A DNA stretch of 17,016 nucleotides, taken from NCBI RefSeq assembly GCF_002293435.1, contig NZ_DBDF01000047.1:239-17254 (forward strand). Direction: 5' to 3'. The notes beneath the pieces were generated by a model. That model was not told the origin of the DNA and did not search any database. It saw nothing but the letters and a program-made list of their open reading frames with translations. This stretch comes from Bacteroides sp. UBA939. Lineage in GTDB: Bacteria; Bacteroidota; Bacteroidia; Bacteroidales; Bacteroidaceae. Below are positions 8,995 through 15,553 of this stretch, one piece after another. A program made the position numbers and the translations under genes. The number at the start of each line of letters is the position of its first letter. Positions within the stretch are counted from its first letter, which is position 1.

Positions 8995-9000
8995 TTTCTT

Positions 9001-9033
9001 GCCTGCATTATTCATACAGGCTAAGAAACTGTT
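9001..9033 (+). repeat. Short hairpin repeat, right copy flanking the GH53 gene
   Basis: GCCTG (9001-9005) pairs with CAGGC (9017-9021). The outer bases GCCTGCA and ACAGGCTAAG and the flank AAACTGTT match the left copy at 7751-7790, but the loop core reads TTATTCAT where the left copy has the reverse complement ATGAATAA. CCTGCATTATTCATA (9002-9016) is also a perfect inverted repeat of 9223-9237. A related TGAATAATGCAG lies at 9053-9064. Confidence 0.6.
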
Positions 9034-9081
9034 TTGATTTTCCTTTTTAACCTGAATAATGCAGATTAAAAGTTCATTATC

Positions 9082-9188
9082 TTTAGACGCGGATAACGCG
9101 GATGACGCGGATTCTTAAATGCTGCGCTACGTTAGCCCAACCGGAAGATAAAAAGAGATCCGCGTCATCCGCGTTATCCGCGTCTAAA
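9082..9188. repeat. 31-bp perfect inverted repeat made of three 9-bp units
   Basis: The left arm (9082-9112) is the exact reverse complement of the right arm (9158-9188), with a 45-base loop between. Each arm consists of three tandem 9-mers (GACGCGGAT, AACGCGGAT, GACGCGGAT) plus TTTA. The GC-rich arms stand out from their AT-rich surroundings. As RNA it would form a very stable stem and could act as a two-way terminator or RNA-stabilizing element. As DNA it resembles REP/REPIN-type or MITE-like intergenic repeats. I see no target-site duplication directly at its edges. Confidence 0.8.
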
Positions 9189-9222
9189 AAATGATAGTAT
9201 AAACTAATTATGAACAGCTACT

Positions 9223-9237
9223 TATGAATAATGCAGG
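9223..9237 (-). repeat. 15-bp inverted copy of the GH53-flanking repeat
   Basis: TATGAATAATGCAGG is the exact reverse complement of 9002-9016, so the 31-bp inverted repeat is nested inside a wider pair of inverted repeats. It also differs by only one base from 7760-7774 before GH53. Confidence 0.65.
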
Positions 9238-9354
9238 ATAGTATAAAGTAATTGTGACGAGTGTCTTATACAGTGTCAGAAGTCACTTAAACAGTGCCCG
9301 AACGGGATATATATGGTGAAAACATAAGAATTACAACTTTACCCATAGTTTCCG

Positions 9355-9391
9355 GAACAATGTCCGGAGCCAATGTCCGGAGCAATGCGAG
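9355..9391. repeat. Short CCGGA/CAATGT direct repeats
   Basis: The motif CCGGAnC(C)AATG recurs about every 12-13 bases across this stretch, just left of the 22-bp tandem array, and may be a degenerate tandem repeat. Function is unknown. Confidence 0.4.
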
Positions 9392-9395
9392 GATG

Positions 9396-9505
9396 CTTAC
9401 GCGACGTTTATGCGATGCTTGCAATACATTTATGAAATGCTTGCAATACATTTATGCGATACTTGCAATACGTTTACGCGATGCTTGCAATGCGTTTGTT
9501 CAATG
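9396..9505. repeat. 22-bp tandem repeat array, five units
   Basis: Units start at 9396, 9418, 9440, 9462 and 9484, an exact 22-bp period with consensus CTTGCAATACrTTTAyGCGA plus TG. The first and last units are the most diverged, as often seen at array edges. The period is not a multiple of three, so the array shifts frame at each unit and is unlikely to be coding. Copy number may vary between strains. Confidence 0.8.
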
Positions 9506-9517
9506 TTTACCAAAAGT

Positions 9518-9623
9518 GGTGAAAGCGGTGAAACCTCAAAAAAAGGCACTTTTTGCGGTCTGCTTTCACCCGTTATGTGCTATGAATAAGGAGGCTGCAT
9601 GGAGAGGTGAAACCGGTGAACCC
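9518..9623. repeat. GGTGAAA-type repeats with an inverted copy
   Basis: The 18-mer GGTGAAAGCGGTGAAACC (9518-9535) recurs at 9606-9623 with two differences. GGTGAAAGC (9518-9526) is also inverted as GCTTTCACC at 9562-9570, so a hairpin is possible. Function is unknown. Confidence 0.55.
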
Positions 9624-9662
9624 CGAGAATAAACTATATGTAGAGATTGGTAAAGAGGGGGG

Positions 9663-9702
9663 GATTAGTGATTAGTAGGAGTGATTAGTGATTAGCAAGA
9701 GT
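9663..9702. repeat. 20-bp tandem duplication, two units
   Basis: GATTAGTGATTAGTAGGAGT (9663-9682) is directly followed by a copy differing at two bases (9683-9702). Each unit itself contains a doubled GATTAGT-like 7-mer. Confidence 0.7.
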
Positions 9703-9776
9703 ATCTCTATTAGCTTCGCTGACAGCTTCTCTGATTTCTTTCACTAAGGTACGTTCTCCTCCTCCCAATCATCATC

Positions 9777-9818
9777 AAAAAAGGGTGTCACTTATGGGAA
9801 TTAAAGTGACACCCTTTT
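9777..9818 (-). terminator. Intrinsic terminator of the FemAB/GNAT-like gene
   Basis: Arms 9779-9793 and 9804-9818 form a perfect 15-bp stem (core GGGTGTCACTT with AAGTGACACCC) around a 10-base loop. On the minus strand the stem runs into six Ts (complement of 9777-9782), two bases after the stop codon of the minus-strand gene. On the plus strand it ends in TTTTCTT, so it may also block read-through from the left. Confidence 0.85.
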
Positions 9819-9819
9819 C

Positions 9820-10803
9820 TTATTCGTAAATCTTATTTAGCAACCTGTTCAACCATCTCCAACGGAAGCGGAACCAGCGGCGGGTACTGATTTGCATACC
9901 GCCGAAGCGCAGCACAAAGTCGCGATAACCATATTGGCGGAAAGGAAGCCCGACATCCATAAACTCCAAATGGTCGTACTTCCGTTTTTTGGCATCATAC
10001 AAAGCGTACCATACGGCAAGCACACCCGGATATTGAAGGGCGTAAGTCTTGCGCATTCCGCCGGAGAACCAAAGATATGCATCCCATTGGGAGTAAATGC
10101 AGGCGCTGCCGCCTATAATTTTCCCCTTGTAGGTAACAATGAATATTTTACTCTGCTTATTACTTACCATTTTTTCTTCCAGATACCGGAAGAACTCTTT
10201 GCTGGGAAAGTGCCGGCGTATTTTAGAGGAATAAACGTTGTGCAGCATCTGTGAGAACTCACGCACTTCTTCCGGAGTTTTGGCTTCCCGCACTTCCGCA
10301 CCGTTTTTCAATCCCTTCTTGACTTGCCGGATGCGTGAGGAACTAAAGCGGTCTTCTACGCGTTCGATGCTATGCAGTGAATTGCGTACGCGTAACCAGT
10401 TTATGGCAAAGTAATGATTTTGCCGGAAAGATTTATAACCGAACATTGAGTTCTCCAGGTTACGGAACTCAATGATGAATGCTTCGCGTAATGCTTCCTT
10501 GGTGAGCCGTTGCAACATTTCGCCAAAGAGAATTTCTTTATCGGCGGTTTCTTCAAAATACTCTCCGGTACCATAAATCTCACATCGTCTGATGATGGCA
10601 GGCGGGAAGATGCGGATACTCTTTCGTATCACTGCCAATAGCTTGGATACAAACTTTCCGTCTTGGGATGCAACAATGAGCAGAGGTGTATAACCCCGAG
10701 TCGCTTCGTAAGTGTGAAACAACTCAGTAGAGTGAAATGTGTTCTTGCCCGGCAGCTCCGGGATGTCACTCCCTCGGTAATATGTGGTTAGTTTCAAAGG
10801 CAT
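9820..10803 (-). CDS. FemAB/GNAT-superfamily acyltransferase-like protein
   Basis: A 327-residue soluble protein without signal peptide or membrane segment. The C-terminal half looks like the BioF2/FemAB-type acyltransferase fold: RIRQVKKGLKNGAEVREA (157-174), IFIVTYKGKIIGGSACIYS (220-238), YPGVLAVWYALYDAKKRKYD (258-277), FMDVGLPF (281-288) and RFGGMQIS near the end. FemAB-like proteins transfer amino acids or acyl groups to cell-envelope substrates; the donor and acceptor here cannot be read from sequence. The C-terminus is strongly basic and aromatic (RRWFRFRWRW), which might help membrane contact. The start ATG faces a divergent nitroreductase operon 72 bp away. A TAAATTTG box on the minus strand at 10810-10817 matches the -7 consensus but would place the transcript start almost at the ATG. 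Confidence 0.75.
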   Translation of the reverse strand: MPLKLTTYYRGSDIPELPGKNTFHSTELFHTYEATRGYTPLLIVASQDGKFVSKLLAVIRKSIRIFPPAIIRRCEIYGTGEYFEETADKEILFGEMLQRLTKEALREAFIIEFRNLENSMFGYKSFRQNHYFAINWLRVRNSLHSIERVEDRFSSSRIRQVKKGLKNGAEVREAKTPEEVREFSQMLHNVYSSKIRRHFPSKEFFRYLEEKMVSNKQSKIFIVTYKGKIIGGSACIYSQWDAYLWFSGGMRKTYALQYPGVLAVWYALYDAKKRKYDHLEFMDVGLPFRQYGYRDFVLRFGGMQISTRRWFRFRWRWLNRLLNKIYE

Positions 10804-10830
10804 TGGCTACAAATTTAGAAAATAATCTTG

Positions 10831-10838
10831 TATCTTTG
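10831..10838 (+). promoter_or_regulatory. Putative -7 promoter element of the nitroreductase operon
   Basis: TATCTTTG is an exact TAnnTTTG match lying 38 bp before the nitroreductase ATG, giving a leader of about 30 nt. No TTTG at the usual upstream spacing is visible. Confidence 0.55.
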
Positions 10839-10875
10839 CGTGCTTGAATGATAATTTATTTCAAAACAATGGTAT

Positions 10876-11427
10876 ATGGACAATTTCATTGAATTACTAA
10901 AAGCCCGCCGCAGTATGCGGAAGTTTACGGATGAAGAATTGACGCAGGAGCAAGTCGTAGCATTGATGAAGGCTGCATTGATGTCTCCTACATCGAAACG
11001 AACCAATTCATGGCAGTTTATTGTGGTGGATGATAAAGAGATACTTGAAAAATTATCGCATTGCAGGGCACAGTCCTCACAATTTATAGCCGGCGCTTCG
11101 CTGGCGGTTGTGGTAACTGCCGATCCGCTGGCAAGTGATGTGTGGATTGAAGATGCTTCCATTGCTTCCATAATTATACAATTACAGGTTGAAGACATGG
11201 GCTTGGGCAGTTGCTGGGTACAGATACGCGAACGTTTGACAGCTTCGGGCATGCCGTCTGACGAATACGTGCGTGAAGTACTCGACATTCCTTTGCAGTT
11301 GCAGGTGCTCAACGTCATAGCTATCGGACATAAAGGTATGGAACGTAAGCCTTTCAATGAAGAACACCTGCTATGGGAAAAAGTTCATATTAATAAATTC
11401 GGGGGAGATAACAGTGAGCGCGGCTAA
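10876..11427 (+). CDS. Nitroreductase-family flavin oxidoreductase
   Basis: A 183-residue protein of the FMN-dependent nitroreductase family, which uses NAD(P)H to reduce nitro groups, quinones or other acceptors; the natural substrate is unknown. Visible family features are the N-terminal FMN phosphate-binding RRSMRKF (11-17), SPTSKRTNSWQF (37-48) and GLGSCWVQIRERL (109-121). No signal peptide is present, so it is cytoplasmic. Length fits the short subfamily. It is the first gene of a tightly overlapped set: the next start (GTG 11414) lies inside its last codons. The ATG at 10876 gives the proper family N-terminus; the ATG at 10869 is out of frame. Confidence 0.9.
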   Translation: MDNFIELLKARRSMRKFTDEELTQEQVVALMKAALMSPTSKRTNSWQFIVVDDKEILEKLSHCRAQSSQFIAGASLAVVVTADPLASDVWIEDASIASIIIQLQVEDMGLGSCWVQIRERLTASGMPSDEYVREVLDIPLQLQVLNVIAIGHKGMERKPFNEEHLLWEKVHINKFGGDNSERG

Positions 11428-11749
11428 AGCAAACAATAACCGGGATACCTATAAGGCTACCGCCATTACGCTGATTGCTTTCGGTATTCTTTATCTGGTA
11501 GATAAATTGGTGCATTTCTCCGCTATAGGCCTGCCGTGGGTGATGAACAAAGATAATTTCCTGCTTTATACGGCAGTGATTTTCCTATTGTTCAAGCATG
11601 ACAAATCAGTGGGACTGGTGCTGATAGGCTTGTGGCTGATACTGAATTTCGGTCTGATTACAGCCTTACTTGGTACGATGTCCGCCTATTTGTTGCCATT
11701 GGCATTGTTGGTGCTTGGAATTATCTTGTATTGGTTGTCTACAAGATGA
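11414..11749 (+). CDS. Small integral membrane protein of unknown function
   Basis: I start this 111-residue protein at GTG 11414 (VSAAKANNNRDTYK), preceded by the purine-rich GGGGGAG at 11401-11407, an unusually clear ribosome-binding site. The in-frame ATG at 11357 would add 19 residues buried in the nitroreductase gene. Four hydrophobic segments are visible at about 16-35, 47-60, 65-87 and 90-108, separated by short charged loops. The layout is reminiscent of LiaF/LiaI-type membrane regions, but I do not recognise the family with confidence. It overlaps the nitroreductase gene by 14 bases and the next gene by 4 (ATGA), implying translational coupling. Confidence 0.7.
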   Translation: MSAAKANNNRDTYKATAITLIAFGILYLVDKLVHFSAIGLPWVMNKDNFLLYTAVIFLLFKHDKSVGLVLIGLWLILNFGLITALLGTMSAYLLPLALLVLGIILYWLSTR

Positions 11750-12534
11750 ATAGGAGTGTGCAGGATACGCCGGTTGCTTTTATCGGTGCCGGAAATCTGG
11801 CAACTAATCTGGCTAAAGCATTGTACCGTAACGGTTTCCGTATAGTGCAGGTGTATAGTCGTACGGAAGAGTCGGCCCGTACGTTGGCGCAGGCGGTAGA
11901 GGCGGAATATACGACAGAACTTTCGGAAGTGACGTCAGATGCCCGGTTGCATATCGTCTCTCTGAAAGATGATGCTTTTGTGGAATTGTTGCCTGAAATT
12001 GTGGCAGGTAAAGGAAATGCTTTGCTGGTGCATACGGCAGGTAGCATACCGATGAATATTTGGGAGGGAAAAGTTGTGCGGTATGGAGTCTTTTATCCTA
12101 TGCAGACTTTCAACAAACAGCGCATGGCAGATTTCCATGAAATACCTTTCTTTATCGAAAGTAGCTCGCCGGAGGATACGGAATTGTTGAAAGCGATTGC
12201 TTCCGTTCTTTCGGAAAGAGTATATGAGGCTAACTCCGAACAACGGAAAAGTTTGCATCTGGCAGCGGTATTTGCGTGTAACTTCACCAACCACATGTAT
12301 GTCCTTGCCGCCGGGCTATTGGAAAAGTATAACCTCCCGTTTGATGTAATGTTGCCTTTGATAGATGAGACAGCCCGCAAAGTACATGAGTTGGAACCGA
12401 TACAAGCGCAAACCGGGCCTGCTATACGTTATGATGAAAATGTTATTGACAAACATCTGGATATGCTGGCTGATGAGCCGCAAGCGCAGGAGTTGTACAG
12501 GTTGATAAGCCGGAACATTCACCGGCTTGGTTGA
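11746..12534 (+). CDS. Rossmann-like and DUF2520 domain protein
   Basis: A 262-residue cytoplasmic protein. The N-terminal Rossmann fold has VAFIGAGNLATNLAKAL (10-26), the nucleotide-binding glycine motif of ProC/F420-dependent NADP reductase relatives. The C-terminal half matches the DUF2520 pattern, with RKSLHLAAVFACNFTNHMY, the helix-rich LLEKYNLPFDVMLPLIDET and the conserved QTGPAIRYD. An NAD(P)-dependent dehydrogenase role is likely, but the substrate is unknown. The start is ATG 11746, overlapping the upstream stop as ATGA. A longer reading from 11632 would lie within the membrane-protein gene and lacks family similarity. Confidence 0.85.
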   Translation: MNRSVQDTPVAFIGAGNLATNLAKALYRNGFRIVQVYSRTEESARTLAQAVEAEYTTELSEVTSDARLHIVSLKDDAFVELLPEIVAGKGNALLVHTAGSIPMNIWEGKVVRYGVFYPMQTFNKQRMADFHEIPFFIESSSPEDTELLKAIASVLSERVYEANSEQRKSLHLAAVFACNFTNHMYVLAAGLLEKYNLPFDVMLPLIDETARKVHELEPIQAQTGPAIRYDENVIDKHLDMLADEPQAQELYRLISRNIHRLG

Positions 12535-12596
12535 TAAGTACCTCGCCACAATTATTTTATACTATAAGCACTACCACCGCTATATTATCATTTATA

Positions 12597-12680
12597 ATGC
12601 AAACTATTTATGACGAGACACTTACATCATATCTTGAGAGAATAAAAGAGAATGAAATAGTAATACCGATTGAAAAATAA
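12597..12680 (+). CDS. Possible 27-residue small ORF upstream of maf
   Basis: ATG at 12597 opens MQTIYDETLTSYLERIKENE followed by IVIPIEK and TAA, ending 7 bases before the Maf start. It is acidic and amphipathic-looking, with no family I recognise. It sits in the 153-bp gap where some relatives, from memory, carry a KdsC-type phosphatase gene, but it does not look like a KdsC remnant. It may be a real micro-protein, a translational leader for maf, or chance. Confidence 0.25.
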   Translation: MQTIYDETLTSYLERIKENEIVIPIEK

Positions 12681-12687
12681 AAGAACG

Positions 12688-13269
12688 ATGCTGGACAATT
12701 TGAAGAAATATAACGTTATTCTTGCTTCCAACTCCCCTCGCAGGAAAGAATTGCTTGCCGGTTTAGGGGTGGACTATGAAGTGAGGACTTTGCCGGATAT
12801 AGATGAATCTTATCCTGATAACTTGCAGGGAGCGGAAATCCCCCTTTACATCGCCAAGGAGAAAGCTGACGCCTACGTAGCCATGATGCATCCCGGTGAA
12901 TTGATGATTACGGCAGATACTATCGTCTGGTTGGATGGGCAAGTGCTTGGCAAGCCGGCGGATCGTGAAGATGCCGTACGTATGCTACGTGCCATGTCGG
13001 GGCGTACTCACGAAGTGTTTACCGGAGTATGCATAACTACTGCCGAATGGCAACGGAGCTTTGCAGCGCAAACCGAAGTTCGTTTCGCTACATTGAGTGA
13101 AGCAGAAATAGCATATTACGTAGATACTTTCCAACCCATGGATAAAGCCGGTGCTTATGGAGTACAGGAGTGGATCGGCTTTATCGGAGTGGAAAATATC
13201 TCCGGAAGCTACTATAACATTATGGGGCTTCCGGTGCAAAAACTGTATAGGGAATTGTTGAAAGTGTGA
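12688..13269 (+). CDS. maf: Maf-family nucleoside triphosphate pyrophosphatase
   Basis: Hydrolyses noncanonical or ordinary NTPs (dTTP/UTP type in the YhdE branch) to NMP and pyrophosphate in the cytoplasm; the family was named for septum-inhibition effects. The 193-residue product shows the N-terminal ILASNSPRRKELL (11-23), the metal-site region MITADTIVWLDGQVLGKP (73-90, Asp77), SGRTHEVFTGV (104-114), DKAGAYGVQ (152-160) and ENISGSYYNIMGLPV (169-183). I start it at ATG 12688; a TTG at 12670 would add six residues without family support. It is separated by 153 bp from the DUF2520 gene and converges with the TPR gene, leaving only 14 bases between stops. Confidence 0.93.
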   Translation: MLDNLKKYNVILASNSPRRKELLAGLGVDYEVRTLPDIDESYPDNLQGAEIPLYIAKEKADAYVAMMHPGELMITADTIVWLDGQVLGKPADREDAVRMLRAMSGRTHEVFTGVCITTAEWQRSFAAQTEVRFATLSEAEIAYYVDTFQPMDKAGAYGVQEWIGFIGVENISGSYYNIMGLPVQKLYRELLKV

Positions 13270-13283
13270 AGCAGTCTCCGTTA

Positions 13284-15473
13284 TTAATCAATCATATCAA
13301 GCATTAACGGAATATCCTCTTCATTGATACCCTGCTTGAGAATACTGTTCCGGTCTCTGGCAAACATTTCCATGAATGCGTTCCTGCTACCGCTTTCTGC
13401 GGCGGCTTTGCTATACAATCCGGCGGCCTTTCCAAGGTTTCCTAACGTCCATGCCACATGTCCGGCATTCAGATAATCTGTCGACAACGGTTTGCCGGCA
13501 AGTATTCTATCGTAGTATTTCATAGCCTGTTCGTACTTACCGCTGACGTACGAACACCAACCGATGCCTCGCCATGCTTTGATGGAATCATTCTCAAGGA
13601 AATCCAGTTTGAAGAAATATTGCAAAGCCTCTTCGTAGCGTCCTTCTTCGGCCAGACAACTGCCGGTATAGAACAGTACATTACGGTTTTCAGGTTGGAT
13701 AGCTTCTACCCGGTGATAATATTCAAGAGCGCTGTCTATGTCTTTCATCTGGCGATAGCATGTGGCTAAATGGCGAAGCGTCCACAAATGATCAGGCTTC
13801 AGCATGTCGGCCTTCTGGTACGCATCTACAGCTTCCTGATAACGTTTCTCTTTCTGGAAACAGAATCCGGTCTTTTGGAAGACGTCTGCATTTGCCTGTT
13901 TCCGATCAATTAATATCCGGTAGATTTCCAACGCCTCTACGGGATGCTCTTTATGGAAGAGAAAGTCGGCAACGGCAGTCAGTAGTTCAGGATCGTTCAG
14001 CATTCTCTTCAGTACCGGATTGCGATGCAAGGCTATTTCTTCCTGGAAGATATTATGAAATTCAAACCTGTGCTGGTTTAATTTAAAGAAGCGGTATAAA
14101 TCGTGTATATACTGGTTACTGATAGCTTCCGGGCGGACAGCATATTGCTTCAGACCGGCGCTATTCTTCTCTTCCATAAAGTCGGTCTGATCCGGTGGCG
14201 TCATTTGGCTTAACATCATATCGCGCTGTCCCTGCGGAAGCTGGGCTATGGTAAAACAGAATGAATATTTATCGCTGTTGCAGAAGAAGCCGGATTGCAG
14301 GATAATAGAGAATACGGATTTATCATTAGCCGGGTTCAGACCAATCAGATGTATAATGCTGGAATGCATCTGGTCGAAAGGGTAAAACCAATTATGAAGT
14401 TCCCGGAAGAAAGGATAACCTTTAAGCTGCGCGAATGTACTCATGTAGACATCGGCGCCTTCCAACTGCAATTCATTCATCTCGCGTATTTTGTCTCCTA
14501 ATCCCGATTGCTCGAAGGCTTGTTCCCAGTCCGGATTGCGGTCATTCTCGTCCGTCTCTTCAAAACCGAATTTCATATTACGCATGATATTCACGTTTCT
14601 CATCATTTCGGGAATGATTTCTTCCCGCATTTTTTTGTCTATCTTTTCAGTTTCCTGGCTGCGCAATAACTGGATATATACCCGGTTCAGTTGTTTAGTG
14701 AAGTTAGGGTCTTCTCCATAGAGTGAAATACGTGCTTCCAACTCAGGGTAAAGCAGTACCCGTGACGGATAGAGGTGCAGGATAAAGACAAGTCCCACCA
14801 GCGCTCTTTGGTTGACGTGCGGGTTGGTATGTTGCAAGCCGTCGAGTAACCAATTGACCTTACGTTCGTCGAAACATTCCATAAGGCTGAGGGTAACGGC
14901 ACTGACAAACAGGCATAAATCGTTGACCGCTAAAGTCTCCGAACGAAGCATATTTTGCGCCTGGACAGCTTCTTCCACAGTCCAACTGCTGTTGCTCCAT
15001 GTCATCAGGAACATGACTTGGTGGGTTTCTTCATGTCGTTTCAGAATGGCATCCAACCCTTGGTAGTTAGCTAATTGAGATACGGCCATTTCGTCCGTAA
15101 ATCCTTCCAGTATCTTTTGCAGACCGGAAATATCAGATACCTTCGGAAGCTGGTTCGGATTCCTGCGTAATGAGTGGTAGTAATGGGTGGATACCTCATC
15201 CAGTAGTATAAGGCGTGTCTGGTCGGCTATCTCCCAGGTATCAGCTACCAATTGACGGTAGAGTTTTTGTCGCTCCGGATCTTTCATGCCCAGCCGCATG
15301 TATTGCAACATATATCGGTATGAGGTCTGAATCTGTTCTAACCGGTTGCGGAGAGTCCAGTCATTACTGTTATGCAGGAAAGCATCCAGTTGAAAGATAG
15401 CTTCTTTCAGTCGCTTTTCTTCCAGAAAACTAACGATCTGGTTATATTGCTTTTGGATGGATTGTTCGTTCAT
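13284..15473 (-). CDS. Large cytoplasmic tetratricopeptide-repeat protein, function unknown
   Basis: A 729-residue protein with no signal peptide or membrane segment. The first 500 residues are helix-rich with no domain I recognise. From about residue 510 to 700 there are roughly five TPR units, recognisable by patterns such as DVFQKTGFCFQKEKRYQEAV, LRHLATCYRQMKDIDSALEY, LFYTGSCLAEEGRYEEALQY, AWRGIGWCSYVSGKYEQAMK and LNAGHVAWTLGNLGKAAGLY. TPRs bind other proteins, so this is probably a scaffold or regulator. It is monocistronic here. A minus-strand TATCTTTA (complement of 15501-15508) is a near match to the -7 box about 28 bp before the ATG. Its upstream region carries the seven-unit palindrome array shared with the divergent GDP-fucose synthase gene. 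Confidence 0.85.
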   Translation of the reverse strand: MNEQSIQKQYNQIVSFLEEKRLKEAIFQLDAFLHNSNDWTLRNRLEQIQTSYRYMLQYMRLGMKDPERQKLYRQLVADTWEIADQTRLILLDEVSTHYYHSLRRNPNQLPKVSDISGLQKILEGFTDEMAVSQLANYQGLDAILKRHEETHQVMFLMTWSNSSWTVEEAVQAQNMLRSETLAVNDLCLFVSAVTLSLMECFDERKVNWLLDGLQHTNPHVNQRALVGLVFILHLYPSRVLLYPELEARISLYGEDPNFTKQLNRVYIQLLRSQETEKIDKKMREEIIPEMMRNVNIMRNMKFGFEETDENDRNPDWEQAFEQSGLGDKIREMNELQLEGADVYMSTFAQLKGYPFFRELHNWFYPFDQMHSSIIHLIGLNPANDKSVFSIILQSGFFCNSDKYSFCFTIAQLPQGQRDMMLSQMTPPDQTDFMEEKNSAGLKQYAVRPEAISNQYIHDLYRFFKLNQHRFEFHNIFQEEIALHRNPVLKRMLNDPELLTAVADFLFHKEHPVEALEIYRILIDRKQANADVFQKTGFCFQKEKRYQEAVDAYQKADMLKPDHLWTLRHLATCYRQMKDIDSALEYYHRVEAIQPENRNVLFYTGSCLAEEGRYEEALQYFFKLDFLENDSIKAWRGIGWCSYVSGKYEQAMKYYDRILAGKPLSTDYLNAGHVAWTLGNLGKAAGLYSKAAAESGSRNAFMEMFARDRNSILKQGINEEDIPLMLDMID

Positions 15474-15500
15474 ATTTGGGCCTTTCTTTAATTACATTAA

Positions 15501-15508
15501 TAAAGATA
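15501..15508 (-). promoter_or_regulatory. Putative -7 promoter element of the TPR gene
   Basis: On the minus strand this reads TATCTTTA, seven of eight positions of TAnnTTTG, with a plausible transcript start near 15495 and a leader of about 20 nt. The -33 region is unclear. Confidence 0.4.
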
Positions 15509-15553
15509 CAAAAATGATGCCAAAAAAGTTTGAGTACCCTGAAGCCGGTAAAT

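Larger units (their letters stand above)
8995..9778. other. Gene-free repeat-dense intergenic region
   Basis: No convincing gene occurs here on either strand. The region holds at least five repeat classes in about 780 bp: a hairpin repeat shared with the left side of GH53, a 31-bp inverted repeat built of 9-bp units, 12-13-bp CCGGAGC repeats, a 22-bp tandem array, paired GGTGAAA repeats, and a 20-bp tandem duplication. It separates the galactan locus from conserved chromosomal genes. Confidence 0.75.

Noticed and set aside
9053..9236. Target-site duplication of a MITE (TGAATAATGCAG on both sides of the 31-bp inverted repeat)
   Set aside because: The 12-bp direct repeats are 17 and 36 bases away from the arms rather than adjacent, and the motif also occurs near 7762, so they are more likely a separate repeat.
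9396..9505. CRISPR array
   Set aside because: The whole 22-bp unit is repeated with no unique spacers, and no cas genes are nearby.
9294..9632. 112-residue open frame starting GTG in the repeat region
   Set aside because: It runs through the 22-bp tandem array (which shifts frame each unit) and the GGTGAAA repeats, starts with GTG, has no recognisable domain, and its composition reflects the repeats.
11632..11745. Extended N-terminus of the DUF2520 protein
   Set aside because: The extension lies within the upstream membrane-protein gene; the ATG at 11746 gives the standard Rossmann start and an ATGA overlap.
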